Source of the DNA: CALBPI01 sp038524795
GTDB lineage: Bacteria; Pseudomonadota; Gammaproteobacteria; Steroidobacterales; Woeseiaceae
DNA length: 64,000 nt
Direction of reading: 5' to 3'
NCBI GenBank assembly: GCA_038524795.1
Contig: JBCBIJ010000013.1
Location: 32,847-96,846 of the forward strand
The position numbers and the translations under genes were made by a program. The notes under the pieces are model-generated. The model had not been told where the DNA came from. It did no database searches and saw only the letters and a program-made list of their open reading frames with translations. Shown in pieces: positions 17,315 through 26,286 of the stretch (position 1 is its first letter; every line of letters begins with the position of its first letter).

Positions 17315-18733
17315 CTATGTCCCGCAGAACGTGCGGGTCACGCGCTCGCGCTCCAAGGGTGCTATCGCGTAGTCTGCGAACTCGGGCTGCTCGGTGTAAG
17401 GCTGCGCCAGCACCGTGTTCAGCGCGTTGAAGACCGTGAGGTCGCCGCGCACCGCCTCGTCTATCGCTTGCTCGACACGATGGTTGCGGGGAATAAACAG
17501 CGGGTTTACACCGTTCATCAACGCTGCAACCTCTGCCACCGTTTTTCCCTGCTTGATCACGCGCTCGCGCCACTTCGACTCGAAAGCGCCGAATTTGGAC
17601 TCGTCTTGTGCATCGATACGTGAGGCCAGCTCGCGGAAGCTCAGCGTGAAATCGAGTGCCTTTTCATTGAGGTGCTCCAGCCACTCGACGATGAGATCCG
17701 CGTCCGACTCCTGCAGGTCGAACAGGCCAAGCTTGGGTGCCATCAGCGCAATGAAGTGCCCTTCATAATGATCCGAGAATTCGGCGAGGACAGACTCGAG
17801 CGCATCCTTGCTGGCGTCAAGCGAGAGCAAGGTGTCGGCAAGTCGAGCCAGATTCCACTGTGCAATGCTGGGCTGGTTGCCGTAGGCGTATCGGCCGTAT
17901 TGGTCGATCGAGCTGAACACCTTGTCAAAACGGAATTCATCCATTAAGGCGGCCGGACCGTAGTCGATGGTTTCTCCAGAGATCGCCGTGTTGTCGGTGT
18001 TCATGACGCCGTGAATGAAGCCGATCGACATCCAGTGCGCGACCAGCTTCGCCTGCCGCTCAACGACACCGCGGAAGAGGCCAAGATAAGGCGACGATTC
18101 GTCCCGTGCGTCCGGGTAGTGCCGATCGATCGCGTAGTCGGCAAGTGTTTTGAGCGACTCGGTGTCGCCCCGTGCTGCGAAATACTGAAACGTCCCGACA
18201 CGCAGGTGGCTGGCCGCGACGCGCGTGAACACGGCGCCAGGCAGCGCACCCTCCCGATAGACGGTCTCGCCGGTCCCGACAGCCGCGAGCGCCCGGGTGG
18301 TCGGTACGCCGAGACGATGCATGGCTTCGCTCAGAATGTACTCGCGAAGCACCGGGCCCAGCCATGACTTGCCGTCCCCAGCCCTCGAGAACGGCGTTCT
18401 ACCCGAACCCTTGAGTTGAATGTCGTAGCGCTGACCCGACGCTGTCACCACCTCGCCCAGCAATGCGGCGCGGCCATCACCGAGCCGTGGCACGAAATGC
18501 CCGAACTGATGGCCCGCGTAGGCCATGGAAATCGGTTGGCTGCCGGCCAGCGCTTCGGACCCGCCAAATACTCGCGCGGTCTTTGCGGTGTCACCCTCGA
18601 AGCCAACAAGACCGAGCTCACGTGCCAGCGCGTCATTCCAGGCCAGTAACTCGGGCGCACGGGCCTTTTCGGGGCTGACCGTCGCGTGAAAAGCTTCTGG
18701 CAACGCGGCGTAGCTGTTATCGAAGTTCATCAT
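17315..18733 (-). CDS. selO: SelO/YdiU protein adenylyltransferase (pseudokinase fold)
   Basis: The 472-residue protein shows the family's SYAALPEAFHATVSP start, AYAGHQFGHFVPRLGDGRA, QLKGSGRTPFSRAGDGK and GVMNTDNTAISGETIDYGP motifs. SelO transfers AMP from ATP to hydroxyl side chains, using an inverted nucleotide orientation, and regulates redox proteins. The C-terminus ends F-C-G-T, so a Cys sits third from the end, where other members carry Sec or Cys. The length is normal for the bacterial family. Confidence 0.95.
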   Translation of the reverse strand: MMNFDNSYAALPEAFHATVSPEKARAPELLAWNDALARELGLVGFEGDTAKTARVFGGSEALAGSQPISMAYAGHQFGHFVPRLGDGRAALLGEVVTASGQRYDIQLKGSGRTPFSRAGDGKSWLGPVLREYILSEAMHRLGVPTTRALAAVGTGETVYREGALPGAVFTRVAASHLRVGTFQYFAARGDTESLKTLADYAIDRHYPDARDESSPYLGLFRGVVERQAKLVAHWMSIGFIHGVMNTDNTAISGETIDYGPAALMDEFRFDKVFSSIDQYGRYAYGNQPSIAQWNLARLADTLLSLDASKDALESVLAEFSDHYEGHFIALMAPKLGLFDLQESDADLIVEWLEHLNEKALDFTLSFRELASRIDAQDESKFGAFESKWRERVIKQGKTVAEVAALMNGVNPLFIPRNHRVEQAIDEAVRGDLTVFNALNTVLAQPYTEQPEFADYAIAPLERERVTRTFCGT

Positions 18734-18766
18734 GTTGGATTCTGTCCAAAGGACCTCGGATATGAC

Positions 18767-19066
18767 CTAGATCTCAAGCTCAACATTCGCTTCCTCAAAC
18801 ATCCGTTTCAAGTCGGCGAAACCATCCAGTTCCAACAGCAGCTCCACACGCTGCGATTGAGCGACTTCCAACCAGTTCTTTCCGGCAAGCGCGCCCGTCA
18901 TCGCGTAGAGCAGGTTCAAGCTCGGGTTCATGGCTTGCTTGCGCAACATGAGAAATGCGCGGACAGGTCCTATGCGACGCAGATCAGCATCGTTCTTGAT
19001 GCCAATTTCGGCAAGCATCTCTTCAGACCTCGGGCCCAGCCCCGGCAGGTCACACAAACGGGCCAT
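18767..19066 (-). CDS. TfoX C-terminal domain protein
   Basis: The 99-residue protein consists only of the TfoX/Sxy C-terminal helix-hairpin-helix-like domain: LCDLPGLGPRSEEMLAEIGI, NDADLRRIGPVRAFLML, LNLLYAMTGALAGKNWLEV. It lacks the TfoX N-terminal domain, so it is a stand-alone form whose link to competence regulation is not established. Confidence 0.88.
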   Translation of the reverse strand: MARLCDLPGLGPRSEEMLAEIGIKNDADLRRIGPVRAFLMLRKQAMNPSLNLLYAMTGALAGKNWLEVAQSQRVELLLELDGFADLKRMFEEANVELEI

Positions 19067-19103
19067 CAGACGCCCTGCACTATGTAGGCATCAATCACGC
19101 GTT

Positions 19104-19205
19104 TCACCACGAATCCGCGTTAATGAGCAGGCCGACCGCAACATAGAGTTCGGCGCTGGGCTTAAGCAGCCTGATCCGCTCTGCAGTCTCGCTGTCCGGG
19201 GACAC
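19104..19205 (-). CDS. Small protein (33 residues) with strong ribosome-binding site
   Basis: A GTG at 19205 lies 7 bases after a perfect GGAGG, with an in-frame TGA just before it. The frame reads 33 residues, including S-E-T-A-E-R-I-R-L-L-K-P and then L-Y-V-A-V-G-L-L-I-N-A, to a TGA at 19104. The composition is protein-like (amphipathic helix then hydrophobic stretch). It is 37 bases upstream of the TfoX-domain gene and may share its transcript. It is too short for family assignment. Confidence 0.45.
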   Translation of the reverse strand: MSPDSETAERIRLLKPSAELYVAVGLLINADSW

Positions 19206-19372
19206 TCAAACGCCTCCACTTATCGGTGCCGCGCGGTTTGTTTAATCACAAGCTGTTGATTCCCTTCCAAGAACTCGCCTACACCGCCGCGGACCGGCTA
19301 CTGCGCCGCGGCGGGCTCTCAACGATTACAATATCTCCCACGCACCACTGCAAACCTGAACGAGGATTTGCC

Positions 19373-20503
19373 ATGACCAGAACTCGATGTGCAGCCGTAC
19401 TGGTGGCCATGGCGATCGTGTCAGCGTGCTTGGCCGAAGATTCGCCGCCGATCGAAAACCTGCAGCTGCCGCCGGGCTTTTCCGTGAGCCTGTTCGCGCA
19501 GGTTGAGAACGCTCGGCAGATGGCGCTCGGCGACGACGGTGTTGTCTACGTGGGCAGCCGCAGCGCGGGCAAGGTCCACGCGGTGATCGACACCGATAAT
19601 GACTATCAGGCCGACCGCGTGGTGCTGATCGCGAAGGATCTCGAGATGCCCTCCGGAATCGCCTACCACGAAGGCGACCTTTATGTGGGCGCCGTGTCGA
19701 CGATTTACCGCTTCCCCGGAATTGCAGAGACGCGACGCAAACGTCCAAAGCCCGAGGTCGTGACGAGCAACCTCCCGACGGAGCGGCACCACGGCTGGAA
19801 GTACCTGAAATTTGGTCCCGACGGGCTGCTCTATATTCCCGTCGGGGCGCCTTGTAATGTCTGCGAGAGCGACATGCCCTTTGCGACCATTCTTCGAATG
19901 AACGTTGACACGCCCGATCAGACGGAGATCGTGGCCCACGGTGTTCGCAACAGCGTCGGTTTCGACTGGGACCCGGAGACGGGCGACCTCTGGTTCACCG
20001 ACAACGGCCGCGACCTGCTGGGTGACGACATTCCGCCGTGCGAGCTTAATCACGTGAGCGAGGTGGGACAGCACTTCGGCTACCCCTACTTCCACGGCAA
20101 CGGAATCGCCGACCCGGACTTCGGAAAAAAAGGCGACCGCGTCGGGAGCTACCGCGCACCCGCATTAGCGCTGGGGCCGCACGTCGCGCCGCTCGGTATG
20201 ACCTTCTACGAGGGCGATGCATTCCCCGAGACCTATCGGGGCAACATCGTGCTCGCCGAGCACGGCAGTTGGAACCGCACACCCGAGGCCGGTCCGATCG
20301 GATACCGCCTTATCCATGCAAGACGCGACGAGCAGGGTCTGAACTACGACGTGTTCGTCGACGGCTGGCTCAATGAGGACGGCACGTCGTGGGGTCGACC
20401 CGCGGACGTGCTCGAGCTACCCGACGGCAGCCTGCTTGTAGCCGATGACAAGGCGGGGGCGATTTACCGAATCGCCTACGGGGCTGGGGTCGCGCAGCGT
20501 TAG
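19373..20503 (+). CDS. PQQ-dependent sugar dehydrogenase-like (sorbosone/glucose dehydrogenase) lipoprotein
   Basis: The start at 19373 (MTRTRCAAVLVAMAIVSAC) has a GAGG ribosome-binding site and gives 376 residues with a possible lipobox VSAC. The remainder is the six-bladed propeller of the soluble aldose dehydrogenase family: LQLPPGFSVSLFAQ, GDDGVVYVGSRSAGKV, GVRNSVGFDWDPETGDLWFTDNGRD, FGYPYFHG, HGSWNRTP, GRPADVLELPDGSLLVADDKAGAIYRI. The predicted location is periplasmic or lipid-anchored, oxidising a sugar; the cofactor is inferred from the family. Confidence 0.88.
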   Translation: MTRTRCAAVLVAMAIVSACLAEDSPPIENLQLPPGFSVSLFAQVENARQMALGDDGVVYVGSRSAGKVHAVIDTDNDYQADRVVLIAKDLEMPSGIAYHEGDLYVGAVSTIYRFPGIAETRRKRPKPEVVTSNLPTERHHGWKYLKFGPDGLLYIPVGAPCNVCESDMPFATILRMNVDTPDQTEIVAHGVRNSVGFDWDPETGDLWFTDNGRDLLGDDIPPCELNHVSEVGQHFGYPYFHGNGIADPDFGKKGDRVGSYRAPALALGPHVAPLGMTFYEGDAFPETYRGNIVLAEHGSWNRTPEAGPIGYRLIHARRDEQGLNYDVFVDGWLNEDGTSWGRPADVLELPDGSLLVADDKAGAIYRIAYGAGVAQR

Positions 20504-20581
20504 TGCGGCAACGATTCAAGATTCGTTCTGGTCGTCATAGCTGGAGAAAGCGCGCAACAGACGGGCAATTCGGCGCATCGG

Positions 20582-21052
20582 CTACATCGAGCGCTCAAGG
20601 TCCGCCTTGGCTAAGGCGTTCATTGCCTTCGCCTTTTCTTCAGGCCAGATAGCAATCAACTGAATGCTCGGTATGTTCTGCAAGGTGTCGTTACAAATGT
20701 CACCATAGATCCAGACCTCGTCATCACGTTGAAGGAAATCCTGACAGTCAGTGCCACGCGAAACCGTGATCCAGAATGTGTCCTCCGACAAAACGCCGCC
20801 CGAGGACGAGAACTCTATTTCGCCTGACGCCGTGCCAAACGAATAGTGCATCGTGAGAACCTGTTGCGCCGTGGCTGTGATCTTCAGTGTGTTGTCATAC
20901 TTTTTGGAGAATTCGCAATGAGTCACATCAACCCTGATCACGGGCACGGTGGGTGGACCAAGACAGTCACCCAGAGTTTGGGCCGGCCAAGCCAGACAAA
21001 ACGCTAACGCCAGCGACGTCCAAGACGTCTTTGACGGAGTGCCCGATCTCAT
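20582..21052 (-). CDS. Secreted protein of unknown function
   Basis: The 156-residue protein has a signal peptide (to about residue 28) and four Cys residues in the mature part (DCLGPP, HCEFSK, DCQDF, ICND), suggesting two disulphides. It overlaps the start of the SGNH hydrolase gene's stop region by 4 bases (21049-21052). No family is recognised. Confidence 0.65.
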   Translation of the reverse strand: MRSGTPSKTSWTSLALAFCLAWPAQTLGDCLGPPTVPVIRVDVTHCEFSKKYDNTLKITATAQQVLTMHYSFGTASGEIEFSSSGGVLSEDTFWITVSRGTDCQDFLQRDDEVWIYGDICNDTLQNIPSIQLIAIWPEEKAKAMNALAKADLERSM

Positions 21053-21687
21053 TGGTGCACCGCACCGATGACTGGCGTCACCACGTGCGACGCATCACCC
21101 AATACCGCGGCACGAATCGCCTGAACAATTTTTCTTCCCCCGCGCTCCGAAGGCTCAATCGGAGACACTTCCGAGTAGTCCTCGGCGTCCCCACAAATCA
21201 CGCGCAGGTCGATGATCCCGTTCACGCGGCCGTGGCACTCCTGGAAGATAATCTCGTTGAACATCGAAAGCGCTGCACGCTCTGCCTCGCCGATGTTCGG
21301 GACTTGCTCGTAAACGGAGCAAGCAAACACCGGTAACCCCTGTGAGGTCACGGCGTCCAGCATGCCGCGATACCGCTCACGGAATACGCCGCGAAGCTCT
21401 CCGAATCGCACCATGGCATCGGCGACCGTCGATACGGGCTTGATGAACTCAGGCAGAAAGCCGAGCGCGTCGTTGCCGCCACAGCTGACCACCAGATGCG
21501 TCGCATCTTTAGGGAGCTCACGAAGCTGTCCCGGCACATGAGTCGACAGGTCTCCGTCCACGGCGAGCAAGGTCACCGCCGCATCGCCCGGCATAACCGT
21601 CGCGAGTTGATCACGCACAGGTGGGCCATCCGGAACGTAGGCGCCATTGTCGAAAATTGAGTCGCCCAGCAGAACTATGTGCATCAT
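21049..21687 (-). CDS. SGNH/GDSL-type hydrolase
   Basis: The 212-residue protein has block I GDSIFDN (Ser9) and block III GGNDAL. Block V reads DYSEVSPIEPSERGG, in which the usual D-x-x-H catalytic pair is not evident (no His). I recall a subgroup with this 'PIEPS' ending, so the loss may be a subfamily trait. It has no signal peptide, so it should act in the cytoplasm as an esterase-like enzyme. Confidence 0.82.
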   Translation of the reverse strand: MMHIVLLGDSIFDNGAYVPDGPPVRDQLATVMPGDAAVTLLAVDGDLSTHVPGQLRELPKDATHLVVSCGGNDALGFLPEFIKPVSTVADAMVRFGELRGVFRERYRGMLDAVTSQGLPVFACSVYEQVPNIGEAERAALSMFNEIIFQECHGRVNGIIDLRVICGDAEDYSEVSPIEPSERGGRKIVQAIRAAVLGDASHVVTPVIGAVHQ

Positions 21688-21766
21688 TTTGCGTATTTAC
21701 ATCCCTAACCTTGAACGATCACTGCAAGCACTGCAAAGACGCTCATGGCCGGCACCGATCTTGACT

Positions 21767-22615
21767 CTACAACATGCTCGGGATGGGCACGGCAGTTCCT
21801 TTGACAACAATCCCGCCATGCTTCGGTATCTCCACCTCGAGCAAGCTCGGCTGCCCCATCGCCTCGCCCTGGCGAATCGTGATTGCTGCCGGCGCCTCAA
21901 TGAACGCCGCATCACGAAGATAACCGCCGAGCGCCGCGGCAGCCGCACCAGTCGCCGGGTCTTCCACGACGCCACCGACCGGAAACGGATTCCTGGAATG
22001 GAACACGATGGCATCCTCGCGCCACACGAGCTGAAGCGTAACGAGTCCCTCGCGCTCCATCGTCGCTTTCAACGCATCAAAATCATAGTCGAGCGACGCT
22101 AGACGTTCGCCGTCGTGCGCCGCGAGAACCAGATGCCAGGCGCCAGCGAATGCTTTGACCGCAGGAATAGCCGGGTCGAGGTCTTCAGCGCGCCAGCCCA
22201 ACAGCGCAGTGATTTCCGCGACGAGCGCGTCGGATGCGTCCTCGTGTTTTGGATCCACGGAAACCAGGGACGCCTCCACTCGGCCCTCGTGCTCGCGGAC
22301 TGTCACCGGTATCTGCCCGGCACGCGTGTCCAGCGTGAACACGCCCTCACCGTCCGACGCAGCGAGCGCAACCCCTGTTGCGATGGTCGCGTGACCGCAG
22401 AACGGAACTTCCATCTCCGGGCTGAAGTACCGGACCGTCCGAGCGAGGCCCGAAGCAGGCGCTACGAAAGCCGTTTCCGAGTACCCCACCTCGGCGGCAA
22501 TGCGTTGCATCTCCTCGGGCGCCGGCAGCTGATCGCCCACCCAAACCCCCGCTGGGTTGCCGCCCGCGGGGTCCGACGTGAAGGCGGCATAGCGATGAAG
22601 CAACGCATCTGACAT
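21767..22615 (-). CDS. PhzF family isomerase/epimerase
   Basis: The start at 22615 (MSDALLHRYAAFTSDPAGGNPAGV) gives 282 residues. The PhzF signature GGNPAGVW is followed by the catalytic Glu in GYSETAFV. Other motifs are VRYFSPEMEVPFCGHATIATG and DPATGAAAAALGGYL. The diaminopimelate-epimerase-like fold catalyses proton-shift isomerisation; the substrate is unknown outside phenazine pathways, and no phenazine genes are nearby. Confidence 0.93.
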   Translation of the reverse strand: MSDALLHRYAAFTSDPAGGNPAGVWVGDQLPAPEEMQRIAAEVGYSETAFVAPASGLARTVRYFSPEMEVPFCGHATIATGVALAASDGEGVFTLDTRAGQIPVTVREHEGRVEASLVSVDPKHEDASDALVAEITALLGWRAEDLDPAIPAVKAFAGAWHLVLAAHDGERLASLDYDFDALKATMEREGLVTLQLVWREDAIVFHSRNPFPVGGVVEDPATGAAAAALGGYLRDAAFIEAPAAITIRQGEAMGQPSLLEVEIPKHGGIVVKGTAVPIPSML

Positions 22616-22704
22616 CTGACTATCCAAATTTCCATGTCGCCAAGGTAACCAGGCAGGACAAGACGAACCCAATCAGCATCAGGCTGCCGGTGAAAGTAAG
22701 CACG

Positions 22705-23556
22705 TTAACGCACCGCGATGTCTTCGGCTTCGGCTTCTTGTCGAGCATTCGGCCCGCTTGTCAGCCCCGGGATGCGCACGGACCAACCTGGGCGCAGCTC
22801 CACCACTGCGCCCTTTTCCCTCCGCTCGCGCATGGTCGGAGACACCCACTCGCCTGGCCCGGCCAAGTCGCAAGACGCATCCGAGGGCAAGGCTGGAACG
22901 CGATACCAATTGTCGTCCACGGAAGACAGCGCTTCGACTGATGAGCCCCAGGTGCCGCCATGGAAGTTCTCAGATTCGGCATAGGTCATATAGACCTGCC
23001 CGGATCCGTTGACACAGAGCCTGACGACCTGCGGCGCGAAGCAGCAGTCAAACTCAATCAGCTTGGAATCATAAGGCGGCAACTCAACGGATGACCAAAC
23101 CACACCGTCGCGCGAGTGGTGCAGAAAGTTGATGGGCGCTTCAGATGACCATTCAGAAACGACGACATACCCCGCAGTCTCGGAGTAGCGAAAGAGCACC
23201 GGCTCGCCTGGAAGGAAAGGCGCGTTGAGCCCATCGTCGCCGACGGTCCCAATTCGCCACTGCCCGCGCTCCGACACGATGGCGGACAAGAATGAGTTGG
23301 TCCCACACAGGTAATCCGGCGCACCCAGAAACAGAATGGCCTCGTCGGCCGCGGTGCCAAGGTGGTAAAAGTCGTGGATAAAGATCCTGGACTCCCCACA
23401 GCCATCTCGATCCCCCCGGTTCTGATCCCGAAGCATCTTTGCAACATCGGCGGGCAGGGTCACAATGTGATCGTTGCCGGCCAACACGGGCGTCGCCAAT
23501 AGCCAGATCATCAATGCAGCAACGCCAGCGATCACCTGCCGGCTCATCCAGGCCAT
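22705..23556 (-). CDS. Secreted protein of unknown function
   Basis: The 283-residue protein has a signal peptide (cleavage near VLAGND) and a beta-rich mature part with several cysteines (DGCGES, YLCGTN, DCCFAP, RLCVNG, SCDLAG). The pattern of short repeated strands with W and Y suggests a propeller-like or beta-sandwich protein. No family is recognised. Confidence 0.65.
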   Translation of the reverse strand: MAWMSRQVIAGVAALMIWLLATPVLAGNDHIVTLPADVAKMLRDQNRGDRDGCGESRIFIHDFYHLGTAADEAILFLGAPDYLCGTNSFLSAIVSERGQWRIGTVGDDGLNAPFLPGEPVLFRYSETAGYVVVSEWSSEAPINFLHHSRDGVVWSSVELPPYDSKLIEFDCCFAPQVVRLCVNGSGQVYMTYAESENFHGGTWGSSVEALSSVDDNWYRVPALPSDASCDLAGPGEWVSPTMRERREKGAVVELRPGWSVRIPGLTSGPNARQEAEAEDIAVR

Positions 23557-23560
23557 CTCG

Positions 23561-24238
23561 TCAGTCCCACCACAGATAGACGCCGTTACCTTTTCGCAGC
23601 TCGAGGGCTAGCGCGCCAACGTCACCAGCGCCCTGGTCCACGACATCTGGGCAGAAGCGGTAGACCTCTTTGGCGAACACAAGCCAATCATCGGGTGGAT
23701 TTTCAAAGGTCGCCTCGAGCCAGTCGAGGCCGGCACCCTCCAGGTTCAGTCCGTACTTGTCGTCCCACACCTTGTATCGGGCCAGCACGTCTTCCCGCAT
23801 CACGTTGTAGTTAACACCATTGGTGCCGACCGTGGTCAGGAATGTAAGCGCGTTGTCGCCGCGGACGATAGCGATCTCATCAGGCCCAAAGCCGAAGGCC
23901 TGTTCGTAGAGATAGGCGGAGTAGTCAGAATCTTCGAGCAACCCGCGGATGCGGCCAAGCACAGCTCGGCCGCGATTGGGCTTTACGAACAGGACGAGTC
24001 CATCCGCCGGATACTGCCGGTAGTCTTCCGAAAGACCCTGAAGCCTCTCGAATGATTTGCCCTGCCCACGCACGCGCGTCATGACAGCCGCGTCGTATCC
24101 CAGCGTCTCAACGAGGGCGCTATCTGATTCGGACAGCGGCGGCGTGCCGACCGCACACGCTGCGGTCAACAGGATGCCAACAAGAACGACAATCCGGCAT
24201 ACAGGTGCAAATGAGCTGTCTTGATTTGGGAATGTCAT
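23561..24238 (-). CDS. DUF4253 lipoprotein
   Basis: The start at 24238 gives a signal peptide with lipobox LTAAC and 225 residues. The C-terminal half matches DUF4253 as I recall it: TNGVNYNV, LDWLEATFENPPDDWLVFAKEVYRFCPDVVDQG and the closing YLWWD. The role is unknown. It is on the minus strand, divergent from creD. Confidence 0.82.
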   Translation of the reverse strand: MTFPNQDSSFAPVCRIVVLVGILLTAACAVGTPPLSESDSALVETLGYDAAVMTRVRGQGKSFERLQGLSEDYRQYPADGLVLFVKPNRGRAVLGRIRGLLEDSDYSAYLYEQAFGFGPDEIAIVRGDNALTFLTTVGTNGVNYNVMREDVLARYKVWDDKYGLNLEGAGLDWLEATFENPPDDWLVFAKEVYRFCPDVVDQGAGDVGALALELRKGNGVYLWWD

Positions 24239-24370
24239 GACCCGCAAATGCTGAAACACCTGTTCCGCAATGGCAAGTGTCGGACTGCTGAGGGCCGATA
24301 GCTGGAGGAATCCCCAAACCGTGGTCCAGTCCCGGCGAGTTTTGTCACGATTGGCCAGATTCGGGCCACG

Positions 24371-24386
24371 TTCAGGTCACATTCGC
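24371..24386 (+). promoter_or_regulatory. Possible CreB box upstream of creD
   Basis: TTCAG, a 6-base spacer and TTCGC match the known CreB 'cre-tag' (TTCAC-N6-TTCAC) at 8 of 10 positions with the right spacing, 37 bases before the creD start. In enterobacteria creD is the main CreBC target. No creB or creC gene is in the window, so this is only suggestive. Confidence 0.3.
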
Positions 24387-24422
24387 AGCGTCAAATCCTG
24401 GGGGCACAAAGGGAGTGTGACA

Positions 24423-25793
24423 ATGCAGACGATTCTTTCGAGACTGGGCCGTTCAGCGGCGATCAAAGGGCTCACCATAGCTGGCCTGATCCTCATGCTG
24501 TTGATCCCGCTGGGAATGATCAAGGGCACGATCAATGACCGGAATCAAGTCAACCAGTCTGCGCAGCAGGACATCCAGCGGACCTGGGGGCAGTCCCAGC
24601 TCGTCGCAGGTCCCATTCTCGTACTTCCCTGCGACACGGTGCGGGTCAATGGACGGGGAGAACAGTTCACCGATCGAACCGAAATGTACGTGCTCCCCGC
24701 CACATTGAATCTCGAAGCTTCTGTGGAATCCGAGACTCGCTACCGAGGCATCCACAAAGTACCCGTCTACGCCGCCGACATCCGACTGCACGGCCAGTTT
24801 GGCGTCCTCAATGCTGAGACTCTGGGGATCGACGACGCGAGCGTTCGTTGGGACGAGGCGTCCCTGGTCGTCGGCATTAGCGACGGCCGAGCGATCTCGG
24901 AAACGCCTTCTGCGGTGCTCAACGGCGAGCCCATCAAGTTCGGTCCCGGCGGCGTTCTGATCGAAGGGCTCCCGCCACAGATTCAGGCGCCCCTGCCGGA
25001 TGCCGACAGCGTCGACCCCGGCGAGGCGCTTGCCTTCGATATCTCACTGAGCATCAAGGGAAGCCATTCGCTTTCCTTCTTGCCGCTCGGCGATACGACC
25101 TGGGCATCCATCGAGTCGGCATGGCCGTCGCCGAGTTTTGCCGGCAACTACCTGCCGATAGACCGCGAAATCTCTGATGACGGCTTCAGTGCGCGCTGGC
25201 AGGTCTCAAGCATCGGTCGCGCATTGCCGTCGCGCTGGGCAAAGGGATCGCACGCAGCAGCCTCAGCGCACTCTGCTGTCTTTGGTGTGGACCTGTACCT
25301 CCCCATCAGCGTCTATCGCCTGACGCTTCGGGCGGCGACCTACGGCGTGTTGTTCGTCGCACTGACCTTTGTCAGCTACTTCCTGTTCGAGGTCATTACG
25401 GGCCTGCGACTCCATCCGCTGCAATACCTCATGGTCGGCCTCGCCAACCTGATTTTCTTCCTGTTGCTGACGTCTCTGGCGGAACATATCGGATTCGGTT
25501 GGTCCTACATTCTCAGCGCGTGCGCATCCAGCGGGCTCATCGTGAGCTACAGCGCCTCGATCCTCGGACAACGGAGCCGTGCCGGAGTCATCGCCGGTGT
25601 CTTGCTGGTCCTGTATTGCTTTCTTTATATGACCCTGAAGGCCGCGACCTACGCGCTGCTCGCAGGGTCGATCGGACTCTGGGTCGCACTAGCCCTGGTG
25701 ATGTACCTGACGCGGCGGATCGACTGGTACGAGCTCTCCAACGAGGCCGATGACAAAGGCAATGATCGCCAGGGAGATCTGCTTCTCAGCTGA
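24423..25793 (+). CDS. creD: CreD-family inner membrane protein
   Basis: The start at 24423 (MQTILSRLGRSAAIKGLTIAGL), with AGGGAG upstream, gives 456 residues. CreD hallmarks are the N-terminal helix followed by a large periplasmic domain (QQDIQRTWGQSQLVAGPILVLPC), and a C-terminal cluster of about six helices with VLFVALTFVSYFLFEV...HPLQYLMVGLANLIFFLLLTSLAEHIGF. CreD affects envelope and antibiotic-tolerance phenotypes under CreBC control in enterobacteria and Stenotrophomonas; the mechanism is unclear. Confidence 0.93.
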   Translation: MQTILSRLGRSAAIKGLTIAGLILMLLIPLGMIKGTINDRNQVNQSAQQDIQRTWGQSQLVAGPILVLPCDTVRVNGRGEQFTDRTEMYVLPATLNLEASVESETRYRGIHKVPVYAADIRLHGQFGVLNAETLGIDDASVRWDEASLVVGISDGRAISETPSAVLNGEPIKFGPGGVLIEGLPPQIQAPLPDADSVDPGEALAFDISLSIKGSHSLSFLPLGDTTWASIESAWPSPSFAGNYLPIDREISDDGFSARWQVSSIGRALPSRWAKGSHAAASAHSAVFGVDLYLPISVYRLTLRAATYGVLFVALTFVSYFLFEVITGLRLHPLQYLMVGLANLIFFLLLTSLAEHIGFGWSYILSACASSGLIVSYSASILGQRSRAGVIAGVLLVLYCFLYMTLKAATYALLAGSIGLWVALALVMYLTRRIDWYELSNEADDKGNDRQGDLLLS

Positions 25794-25920
25794 CCGACAC
25801 AAGCGTCTCGTGGGGTCGACTTACCGGAAGAACGCCCACGCGCTTCGAACAAACGGGGGCGCGAACATCCGCCGGGCGAATAGGAACAGGGACTCTAGAC
25901 AATAAGATCGCCTACGATCC

Positions 25921-26286
25921 TCAGTCGCACTTGGCCGCAAAGGTGGCACGATAGTGCAACCGTCGAAACCCGTCCCGGTATTCATCGAAGCAGAAGACCG
26001 CACCCACCTCCGGCAATCCGTACATCGAGTGCTTGATCGTCTCACCCGTAGCCAGCTGAACTTCGACGGGCCACAACGGATACTGTGACGAGTAGCCGTT
26101 CTCGGCACTTGAGGGCAACACCCGCATTAGTGTCCCGTTCACGTAGCGGACATGCTCATGAGTCTTGTACATTTTGCGCGCTGTAAGCGAGAGTCCGCCG
26201 AAGAGGCCTGCGACTATCAGGGCAATGATCGCCCAACCCATCGCGTCATCCGCGTGCAAGGCCAACCAGTCAGAGAAGGACTTCAT
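25921..26286 (-). CDS. Membrane-anchored small protein
   Basis: The 121-residue protein has one membrane helix at about residues 17-36 and a beta-rich domain that follows it (VNGTLMRVLPS, YPLWPVEVQLATGETIKHSMYG, VFCFDEYRDGFRRLHY). The second part resembles DUF3592-like small beta domains, but this is not firm. Its start overlaps the end of the previous gene by 17 bases. Confidence 0.6.
   Translation of the reverse strand: MKSFSDWLALHADDAMGWAIIALIVAGLFGGLSLTARKMYKTHEHVRYVNGTLMRVLPSSAENGYSSQYPLWPVEVQLATGETIKHSMYGLPEVGAVFCFDEYRDGFRRLHYRATFAAKCD

Noticed and set aside
19421..20095. Antisense frame in the sugar dehydrogenase gene
   Set aside because: His/Val/Arg-rich shadow of the propeller gene with no domain of its own.
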